Source: an uncultured Bacilli bacterium (GTDB lineage: Bacteria > Bacillota_I > Bacilli_A > RF39 > UBA660). Taken from it: a DNA stretch of 64,000 nucleotides. The stretch spans positions 1-64,000 of the forward strand of contig CAKONF010000003.1 of assembly GCA_934097015.1 (NCBI GenBank), given 5' to 3'. The notes below the pieces were generated by a model. That model saw only the letters and a list, made by a program, of their open reading frames with translations, made no database searches and was not told the DNA's origin. This document shows, in pieces, positions 16,886 to 23,458 of the stretch (positions within the stretch are counted from its first letter, which is position 1; each line of letters opens with the position of its first letter). The position numbers and the translations under genes are program-made.

Positions 16886-17440
16886 ATGATTTATTTGATG
16901 AGACATGGTTTAGATGATGAAAATTTTATTGGCGGATGGAGTGATATTGATTTAACCAGTGATGGTAAAAAGCAAATAATTGAAAGTACTGATTTTATAA
17001 TAAAAAATAAATTATCAATAAAAAAAATTATCTCAAGTGATGTAAAACGTGCTGTTACTACTACTAATATTGTTAATAAAAAACTAAAAGTTCCAATATT
17101 TTATAGTAATAAAATAAGAGAATTGGATAAAGGTATTTATACTGGATTATTAAAAAACACTTTGACTGAAAAAGATATTTCTTTTATAAAGAATTTAACA
17201 ATATATGATAAATATCCTGAAGGTGAATCAATGTTAGAATTATATAAAAGAATGAAATTGTTTTTAAGTACGTTAAAAGAGGATGATGTTCTTTTGATAA
17301 CACACCGTGGTGTTATTAATATGTTTTATTATATTTTAAATGATATTTTTGTTGATATGGATAAAGAAAAATTTTGTGTTGAACATGGTTCAATACACGA
17401 AATGAATATTGATAAAAAACTTATAAGGAGGATATATTAA
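16886..17440 (+). CDS. histidine phosphatase family protein
   Basis: Protein of 184 residues of the phosphoglycerate-mutase-like histidine phosphatase superfamily. The catalytic 'LMRHG' is at residues 4-8, with 'SSDVKRAVTTTNIV' and the acidic 'IRELDKGIYTG' in the middle and the second His in 'LLITHRGVINMF'. Members remove phosphate from sugars, nucleotide precursors or cobamide intermediates; the substrate cannot be read from the sequence. It is the second gene of the cassette, one base overlapped (TAATG) with the kinase-like gene, so it probably acts on a product or substrate of that enzyme. Confidence 0.85.
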   Translation: MIYLMRHGLDDENFIGGWSDIDLTSDGKKQIIESTDFIIKNKLSIKKIISSDVKRAVTTTNIVNKKLKVPIFYSNKIRELDKGIYTGLLKNTLTEKDISFIKNLTIYDKYPEGESMLELYKRMKLFLSTLKEDDVLLITHRGVINMFYYILNDIFVDMDKEKFCVEHGSIHEMNIDKKLIRRIY

Positions 17441-18060
17441 TGATTAAAAAAATTGTTTTAACTGGAGGACCATCTGCTGGAAAAAGTAGTAGTTTAGAAT
17501 TTATACATAAATATTATAGTGAATTAGGTTATAAAGTTTACATAGTAAGTGAGACGGCAACTGATTTGATGAATAGTGGTATTATACCAAATCAAAATAA
17601 TTTAAGTGTGGTAGAATTTCAAGAAATTATATTTAAATATCAATTGTTTAAAGAAAATTTGGTTTTGAATATTGTTAATAACAATAACTTTTTAAACAAT
17701 ATAATTATATTTGATAGGGGAGTAGTTGATAATAAAGCTTTTATAAATGATGAAGAATTTGAGATGATATTAAAAAAATATAATTATATTGAAAATGAGT
17801 TGCTATCCAGATATGATTTGGTTATTCATTTAGAAACTGGTGCTAAGTCTAATTATTATAGAACTGATAATAATTCTTGTAGAAGAGAAAGTGTTGATTT
17901 AGCAATAAAATTAGATAATCTTATTTATAAAGCATGGTATAATCATAATAATTTAGTAAAAATTAAATGTTATGATAATTTCTATGATAAACAAAATGAA
18001 ATAATTATTGCAATTAATAAAGAAATAAATAATAAAAAATTAGAAAGAGTGATGTTATGA
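17440..18060 (+). CDS. AAA_28 / NadR-type P-loop kinase-like ATPase
   Basis: Protein of 206 residues with a Walker A 'GGPSAGKSS' at residues 8-16 and 'IIIFDRGVVDNKAF' as a Walker B/DR motif, followed by 'DLVIHLETGAKSNYYRTDNNSCRRES'. This layout matches the AAA_28 family, which includes the ribosylnicotinamide-kinase domain of NadR. A role in phosphorylating a nucleoside or similar small molecule is inferred. With a NUDIX regulator and a phosphatase beside it, the cassette looks like an induced salvage pathway. It overlaps the next gene by 4 bases (ATGA). Confidence 0.75.
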   Translation: MIKKIVLTGGPSAGKSSSLEFIHKYYSELGYKVYIVSETATDLMNSGIIPNQNNLSVVEFQEIIFKYQLFKENLVLNIVNNNNFLNNIIIFDRGVVDNKAFINDEEFEMILKKYNYIENELLSRYDLVIHLETGAKSNYYRTDNNSCRRESVDLAIKLDNLIYKAWYNHNNLVKIKCYDNFYDKQNEIIIAINKEINNKKLERVML

Positions 18061-18728
18061 ATATATTTATAGAAGACAAAAATAGTTTTTTTAAATATGA
18101 AGTAATTATTGATAGGGAAGGATTAGAAGAGTTAAAATATAAAATCATTGATGAATATAGTATTATTGAACATATAGAAAAAGATGATACTTTTGGTTTT
18201 CGTGATTTAAGTATTTATGCTTATTTGAGAAGAAGAAATTATAGTGAAATAAAGATAGGTGTTAGAGAATATAATGATTTTTATAGCATACCAGAAACTT
18301 TATATCATTATTCTTATGATTATTATCATTTTCCATATTTGATAGAATTGATAGATGAAATATTAGAAGATAAAATTGATTGTTTAAGTGATATATATAA
18401 TATTGATTATGATAAAGAATTTGTACCCTTAGATAAAAGAGTTGAAAAATTAAATAATGAAATTAATAGTTTAAATAATAGTGATTATAAAAAAATAGAT
18501 AAACTAAATGAATTAAAAAATCTTTTAGAACAGATAAAATTAAATAAAAATCAAAAAAATGTATATAAAGCTTATGAATTGGTTAGAAAATACATTAAAT
18601 TTAGATTAGTTGATAGTATAGATAAAAGTCAGGTAAAAAATGTTGTTTCTTTCTTTCAAATTAATTATATTTTAAAAGTTGTTAGTGATAAAAAAGTTTT
18701 ACAATATATAAAAAAATCTAGTATTTAA
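18057..18728 (+). CDS. unknown protein, last gene of the NUDIX-regulator cassette
   Basis: Protein of 223 residues that I do not recognise. It is acidic and rich in Tyr and Asp, with no signal peptide or membrane helix. Residues 1-110 are probably alpha/beta, containing 'FGFRDLSIYAYLRRRNYSEIKIGVREY'; residues 125-175 form a charged coiled coil. The ATGA overlap with the kinase-like gene shows translational coupling, so it most likely belongs to the same pathway. No terminator with a T run was found at its end. Confidence 0.65.
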   Translation: MNIFIEDKNSFFKYEVIIDREGLEELKYKIIDEYSIIEHIEKDDTFGFRDLSIYAYLRRRNYSEIKIGVREYNDFYSIPETLYHYSYDYYHFPYLIELIDEILEDKIDCLSDIYNIDYDKEFVPLDKRVEKLNNEINSLNNSDYKKIDKLNELKNLLEQIKLNKNQKNVYKAYELVRKYIKFRLVDSIDKSQVKNVVSFFQINYILKVVSDKKVLQYIKKSSI

Positions 18729-18740
18729 CTAGAATAAACT

Positions 18741-19043
18741 TCAATCAACTTTTTTAATATCTATTATATCTTTTATATTTATTAATTTGTTATCAATAGT
18801 AATTAAGTTATTGTTTGTTTTGCCAATTAAAGTACATATTATTTCTTTATCTTTTAAAGTAATATTAACTTTAATTTTATAGATATAATCATTTGATTTA
18901 AATATATTATCTATTTTTTTATTAAGTTCATATTTAGATGGTTTTTCTAATGGAGTATTATCATTTTTAATAGTAATATATTCTTCATTGTTATCAATCT
19001 TTTTATTAAAAGTATTTGTAAATAAATCTGGTAATTTTTTCAT
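18741..19043 (-). CDS. small hypothetical protein
   Basis: Protein of 100 residues, not recognised. The first half is disordered-looking ('NKKIDNNEEYITIKNDNTPLEKP'). The second half shows a beta-rich domain of about 50 residues ('YKIKVNITLKDKEIICTLIGKTNNNLITI') that could be a small Sm-like or PH-like barrel. AGGGTGA precedes the ATG. It is convergent with the cassette and divergent from the rodA-like gene. Confidence 0.55.
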   Translation of the reverse strand: MKKLPDLFTNTFNKKIDNNEEYITIKNDNTPLEKPSKYELNKKIDNIFKSNDYIYKIKVNITLKDKEIICTLIGKTNNNLITIDNKLINIKDIIDIKKVD

Positions 19044-19100
19044 ATATTCACCCTAATAATATATATGAATAATTTTAAATAATATTTACAAAATATTAAT

Positions 19101-20159
19101 ATGAAGAAAGATTTTATTAAATATTTTATTCCTATTATTTTATTATGTTTTATTGGTATTATATCAATATATTGTTCTAAAAGTATTGTTAATAACTATA
19201 TGTATTTTTTTAAAAGACAAATAATATATGTTGTTATTGGGATAATATTATTGTTCTTTTTTAAATGTATTAATTTTAATATAATATATAAGTATAGTTT
19301 TTTAATATATTTATTTAGTATATTTATGTTAGTTTATGTATTATTTTTTGGGGATACTATTAATGGTAGTAAGAGTTGGATTAATTTATTTGGTGTTAGT
19401 ATACAACCTAGTGAGTTTGCAAAAATAGGTTTGTTGTTATGTTTAGATAAGTATGTTAAAAGTAAATATGGTTTTATAAAGAGTATAGTTTTATTATTAG
19501 TTCCTAGTATTCTTACTTTTTTACAACCTGATACTGGTACTGTATTATTTTATTTAGTAATATATTTTAGTATTTTTATATGTATGGGGTTGAAGAAGAA
19601 GTATTATATTAGTTTATTTAGTTTGTGTTTTATTGGAATAGGATTATTTGTTTATTTATATTTCTTTAATAGTGATTTGTTTATTAAAATATTTGGTACT
19701 AATTTCTTTTATAGGATAGATAGAGTTATTAATTTTACTAAGAATGAAGGTTATCAGATTAATAATGCTTTAATTGGTATTGGAAATGGGGGCGTTATTG
19801 GTAATTTTAGTAAATATGTTATATATATACCAGAAGCTATAACTGATTTTATGTTTGCAAATATATTAACTATGTTTGGTTTTGTAGGTGGTGTAGTTGT
19901 TGTTAGTTTGTTTTTAATTATAGATATTATGCTTGTTAGTGACATATTTAAATTAAATAAGCATAAGTATTATGTGATTGGATTGTTTGGATTATTTTTA
20001 TATCAACAAGTACAACATATATTTATGGATATAGGACTTTTACCTATTACTGGTATAACACTTCCATTTGTTAGTTATGGTGGTAGTAGTTTAATAAGTT
20101 ATTTTATATTGTTTGGTATATTATTTAATTTAAAAAAGAAAAATTCTTTGAATTTTTGA
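19101..20159 (+). CDS. rodA: SEDS-family glycosyltransferase (RodA/FtsW type)
   Basis: Polytopic membrane protein of 352 residues with about ten helices. SEDS proteins polymerise peptidoglycan from lipid II together with a class B PBP. Visible family motifs: 'KSWINLFGVSIQPSEFAKIGLLL' (residues 90-115), 'LQPDTGTVLFYLV' and, near the C-terminus, 'ITLPFVSYGGSSLISYF'. The shortness and the 'YQINNALIGIGNGGVIG' loop fit RodA better than FtsW, but SpoVE-like use cannot be excluded. No Shine-Dalgarno site is visible before the ATG. It stops with TGA, evidence for the standard code. Confidence 0.85.
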   Translation: MKKDFIKYFIPIILLCFIGIISIYCSKSIVNNYMYFFKRQIIYVVIGIILLFFFKCINFNIIYKYSFLIYLFSIFMLVYVLFFGDTINGSKSWINLFGVSIQPSEFAKIGLLLCLDKYVKSKYGFIKSIVLLLVPSILTFLQPDTGTVLFYLVIYFSIFICMGLKKKYYISLFSLCFIGIGLFVYLYFFNSDLFIKIFGTNFFYRIDRVINFTKNEGYQINNALIGIGNGGVIGNFSKYVIYIPEAITDFMFANILTMFGFVGGVVVVSLFLIIDIMLVSDIFKLNKHKYYVIGLFGLFLYQQVQHIFMDIGLLPITGITLPFVSYGGSSLISYFILFGILFNLKKKNSLNF

Positions 20160-20210
20160 CTTTAATATATATGTGTGTTATAGTATCTAGACAAGTTTGG
20201 GGGTTGTTTT

Positions 20211-20927
20211 ATGATAAATAATTACTTTTATAATATATCTGATTGTACTTCTATTTCAAGTATGCCAGAAAATTTTTCTGATTTAGATGAAGAATATATA
20301 TTTTCTAAAATTAAAAATGGAGATATGGATATACGAGATGAATTTATTAAATATAATTTAAGATCAGTAGTGTATGAAATTAATAAAACATTTTCATATT
20401 GGCTTCAACATAGTATTGTTGAAAAAGAAGATTTATTATCTGTTGGTATAGTTGGTTTAATAAAAGCAGTAGATTCATTTGATGTTAGTAAAAAATGTAA
20501 ATTTATTACTTATTCAATAACTTGTATTGATAATGAAATAAAAATGTTTATTAGAAAAATAAAAAATTATCCTTATGCTTTAAGTTTAGAAAATAATGTT
20601 TATAATGATGATGATTCAGATAAAACTATAAATGATATATTGTCTGATGATAGTAATTTTGTGGATGATATTTTGAAGAAAGAAGAATATAAAATTATTA
20701 ATAAAATAGTTGATGATTTACCTTTTGAAGAAAGAAAAATTATTAGAATGTATTTTGGCTTTGATAATAAAAGATATAATCAAACTGAATTGTCAGAATT
20801 ATATGGCTTTTCACAATCATATATGTCTAGAATTATAAAAAAAATATTAAAAAAAATAGAAAGTAAATTATTAGAAATGGAAATCTACGAAGAAGATATG
20901 ATAAAGAAAAATAAAAGAAGATATTAA
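20211..20927 (+). CDS. sigma-70 family factor, SigE/SigK-like
   Basis: RNA polymerase sigma factor of 238 residues with regions 2 and 4. Region 2 reads 'DLLSVGIVGLIKAVDSFDVSKKCKFITYSITCIDNEIKMFIRKIK' (split over residues 75-120); the 'CIDNEI' in the -10-binding helix is the hallmark of the mother-cell sporulation factors SigE and SigK (CIENEI). Region 4 is the last 60 residues, with 'YNQTELSELYGFSQSYMSRIIKKIL' as helix-turn-helix. No pro-sequence with a membrane-binding helix is obvious. A sporulation role is inferred from similarity. Its last 4 bases overlap the convergent Tyr-rich gene. Confidence 0.75.
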   Translation: MINNYFYNISDCTSISSMPENFSDLDEEYIFSKIKNGDMDIRDEFIKYNLRSVVYEINKTFSYWLQHSIVEKEDLLSVGIVGLIKAVDSFDVSKKCKFITYSITCIDNEIKMFIRKIKNYPYALSLENNVYNDDDSDKTINDILSDDSNFVDDILKKEEYKIINKIVDDLPFEERKIIRMYFGFDNKRYNQTELSELYGFSQSYMSRIIKKILKKIESKLLEMEIYEEDMIKKNKRRY

Positions 20928-21160
20928 TAATATCCTCCAGAAGAGTAGTTATAATATCCACCTGGTCTATAATATGGATTATTGTAGTAAGGTTGATATG
21001 GTTGATATGGGTATGGGTTTTGTGCTGGTGAGTTTACGTATACGGGTCTAGGACGAGATACTCCGACTAATCCAGCTCCTGCAAGTCCGCCTAATAAAAA
21101 TGGTACAAAGAATTGTCTATCTTCATTTGGATTTTGCATTCCATAGTTATTATAGTACAT
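20924..21160 (-). CDS. small Tyr/Pro/Gly-rich protein
   Basis: Protein of 78 residues. Residues 17-35 ('FFVPFLLGGLAGAGLVGVS') form a short glycine-rich hydrophobic segment. The rest is built of Tyr, Pro, Asn and Gly ('NPYPYQPYQPYYNNPYYRP'). This composition resembles spore coat and exosporium proteins and some small membrane-associated proteins of Bacilli. The neighbouring sigma factor supports a sporulation role, weakly. Its AGGAG site is the 3' arm of a hairpin (21163-21200). Confidence 0.65.
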   Translation of the reverse strand: MYYNNYGMQNPNEDRQFFVPFLLGGLAGAGLVGVSRPRPVYVNSPAQNPYPYQPYQPYYNNPYYRPGGYYNYSSGGYY

Positions 21161-21162
21161 AA

Positions 21163-21200
21163 AAAACTCCTTTCATAATAGTATATGAATTAGGAGTTTT
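21163..21200 (-). terminator. terminator-like hairpin that contains the next gene's ribosome site
   Basis: On the minus strand AAAACTCCT (21200-21192) pairs with AGGAGTTTT (21171-21163), extended by ATTCAT/ATGAA pairing with one bulge, and followed by T's. The 3' arm is the AGGAG ribosome site of the Tyr-rich protein, 6 bases before its ATG. It can end transcription of the phosphoesterase gene and hide the ribosome site in any read-through RNA. Confidence 0.65.
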
Positions 21201-22053
21201 AATTTTGGGCGTATAATCTATATAAGTTAATACTTGGTACTGAATTAAATCTAATATCTATTCTAGTTGTTCCAATACCATTAGATACAAATATTTCTTT
21301 GTTATCTAATTTATAATAGTCATCATAATATGTTTTTGCACCTACTGGAGTATATATTTTTCCAATTAATGGTATTCTTACTTGACCTCCGTGTGAGTGA
21401 CCTGAAAGCAATATATTAAAACTATAATTTGATATTTTTTTATATTCATCTGGTTCGTGACATAATATAAATCTATAATAATTATTTTCTTTTTCTAATA
21501 CATCATAGTTTATTTTAGTTTCACTTGAATCTGATAATCCTACTAAAGAAATAGGAGTGTTTTCTTTATAATATATTAATTTTTCTTCATTATCTAGTAT
21601 TGTAAAATTAGTATCCATTATTTTTTTAAACGTATCTAATTGTTTTATATCGTGGTTTCCAGATACAGCGTAGTTTCCTAAATTACTTTTTATTTTAGAT
21701 AATGCTTTTTTTACTGATTCTGTTTCTTCATTATTTAATGTTCTTCTTTTATCTAACATATCTCCAGTAAATACAACAATATCTGGATTTTGTTTATTAA
21801 TCATATTAACTATTTTATTTAGATATTTTATATCTACTGTACTTCCTAAATGTACATCTGAAAAATGTACTATTTTTATACCATCAAATGATTTTGGTAA
21901 ATATTCATTTTCTATTTTATATTCGTTTATTCTTAAATTATATGGTTCTATGTATTTAGAATATAAAAATAATAGTGCTACTGCTAGTATAAAATATATT
22001 AGTATGTTATTTTTTTTCTTTTCTTTAATATTTTTTTTATCTTCTTTTTTCAT
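21199..22053 (-). CDS. membrane-anchored metallophosphoesterase (YkuE/YaeI type)
   Basis: Protein of 284 residues with one N-terminal membrane helix (17-34) and an outward metallophosphoesterase domain. Metal ligands are visible in order: 'SDVHLG' (65-70), 'VFTGDMLD', 'SGNHD' and 'LLSGHSHGGQVRIP'. Relatives hydrolyse phosphoesters such as UDP-linked lipid intermediates or act at the membrane surface; the substrate here is unknown. It overlaps the hairpin below it and follows the CPBP protease gene by 11 bases, so the two share an operon. Confidence 0.85.
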   Translation of the reverse strand: MKKEDKKNIKEKKKNNILIYFILAVALLFLYSKYIEPYNLRINEYKIENEYLPKSFDGIKIVHFSDVHLGSTVDIKYLNKIVNMINKQNPDIVVFTGDMLDKRRTLNNEETESVKKALSKIKSNLGNYAVSGNHDIKQLDTFKKIMDTNFTILDNEEKLIYYKENTPISLVGLSDSSETKINYDVLEKENNYYRFILCHEPDEYKKISNYSFNILLSGHSHGGQVRIPLIGKIYTPVGAKTYYDDYYKLDNKEIFVSNGIGTTRIDIRFNSVPSINLYRLYAQN

Positions 22054-22064
22054 AATTAGCCTTT

Positions 22065-22697
22065 CTAAAATAGCAATATTACTAATATAGTAATTGTATT
22101 GTTTATTATATGTGATATTGTACTACAAAATATATTGTTTGTTTTGGTATAAGTTATACTGAATGTTAAACCTAGTATAAAGTATGGTATAAAATATAAT
22201 AGTTCTATTAGTTTAGTAGAAGATATTATATGTAATAAACTAAATATTGTAGATGATAATATAATAAATATAGTATTGTTTTTTATACTTTTTTTTATAT
22301 TTAATCTAAATACTATTTCTTCTATATATGGTATTATTAATGATAATAGTAATCCGTATAATAACTTATTATTTAATAATAAATCTCTATTACTTTGTTC
22401 ATTATTTGATATACCATTTGGTATTATAATATAATTTATTATATAGTTTGATAACATCATAAGTAAGAAACCTATTATGAAATATATTAGTGTTGTTAAT
22501 ATATTTTTTTTATTTAATTTTTTTATATTATTTAATAATTCTTCTTTATATATTATTGTAAAATATATAGCAACAAATATATAAGATATAAACAAGTATA
22601 TTATATATTCTTTAGAATTAATATTGTTTGTAAAAAATAGAGGTATTATACTTGGAAATAATATATATATTAGAATATTTATTAATGCTTTTTTCAT
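22065..22697 (-). CDS. CPBP-family intramembrane metalloprotease
   Basis: Polytopic protein of 210 residues, mostly helices. The motif 'EEIVFR' near residue 126 is the EExxxR glutamate pair, 'FSLLHI' carries the His of motif 2 and 'SHIINNT' the HxxxN of motif 3, as in CAAX-protease/bacteriocin-immunity-type (Abi) proteins. It probably cuts a protein within the membrane. AAGGTGA precedes the ATG. Confidence 0.8.
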   Translation of the reverse strand: MKKALINILIYILFPSIIPLFFTNNINSKEYIIYLFISYIFVAIYFTIIYKEELLNNIKKLNKKNILTTLIYFIIGFLLMMLSNYIINYIIIPNGISNNEQSNRDLLLNNKLLYGLLLSLIIPYIEEIVFRLNIKKSIKNNTIFIILSSTIFSLLHIISSTKLIELLYFIPYFILGLTFSITYTKTNNIFCSTISHIINNTITILVILLF

Positions 22698-22783
22698 ATA
22701 TTCACCTTAATAAGATATTATCATATTTTACTTTAAAAAGAAATATTAATATGTTATAATTATTGAAGATAAGGATGGTATTA

Positions 22784-23458
22784 ATGAAAAAGAATATTAA
22801 ATATATATTATTTGTTGTATTTATGTTTGTTTTTATTAATAATGTTAATGCAGAATGTTCTTATCAAGATAGGAAAGATTTATTAGAAAGAGCAAAAGAA
22901 GTTGAAGTGTTTTTTGAACCTGATTTGAATAATAAATATTTTACTTTTAATTTATATAATTTAGATAATGATTTATATGTTGATATAGTTAATGGTAAGA
23001 CTAATGAGAGTAAATTAGTTTATAGTTATGACTTAGTAGATAATCATTATAGTTTTATAGATAATAATATTAGTGATATTATTACTTATAGAGTAAATAT
23101 ATATTCTAGTAATAGTGAATGTTATGGTAATAAAATGACTACTAAAACTGTTGTTAAGAAAATAATTAATAATTATTATTATATGGATATATGTAAGGGA
23201 ATAGAAGATTATACTTATTGTAAACCATTACTTAATAATAAATTTAGTATTAATGATGAAACTATTAGAAAAAATATAAGTAAATATAGAGATAGTTTGA
23301 ATGTTAAAAAAGATGATAAAACAGTTAATAAATTTGGTATAAAAGATTTAATTAATATACTTAAAAAATATTGGTATGTTGTTTTAATTATTGTTTGTAT
23401 TTCTATTGGTTTAATAGTTGTTATTAAAATCAATAAAAAAAGAGGTGAATTGATTTGA
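22784..23458 (+). CDS. exported membrane-anchored protein, first gene of the Tad-type locus
   Basis: Protein of 224 residues with a clear signal peptide ending 'INNVNA' (cut before 'ECSYQ') and a C-terminal membrane helix ('WYVVLIIVCISIGLIVVI') with a basic cytoplasmic tail. The exported domain has five or six Cys, likely disulfide-bonded. No family recognised. A TATAAT box at 22755-22760 and AAGGATGG favour the ATG at 22784 over the TTG at 22763. It overlaps the next gene by 4 bases, so it belongs to the same unit as the pilus genes. Confidence 0.7.
   Translation: MKKNIKYILFVVFMFVFINNVNAECSYQDRKDLLERAKEVEVFFEPDLNNKYFTFNLYNLDNDLYVDIVNGKTNESKLVYSYDLVDNHYSFIDNNISDIITYRVNIYSSNSECYGNKMTTKTVVKKIINNYYYMDICKGIEDYTYCKPLLNNKFSINDETIRKNISKYRDSLNVKKDDKTVNKFGIKDLINILKKYWYVVLIIVCISIGLIVVIKINKKRGELI

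Noticed and set aside
19101..20159. Mycoplasma-type genetic code suggested by the very low G+C
   Set aside because: This and other genes end at TGA with correct family length, and Trp is encoded by TGG throughout.
20924..21160. Treating the Tyr-rich frame as spurious because of its composition
   Set aside because: It has a well-placed AGGAG site, a Gly-rich hydrophobic segment and a sensible tail, so it is kept as a gene.
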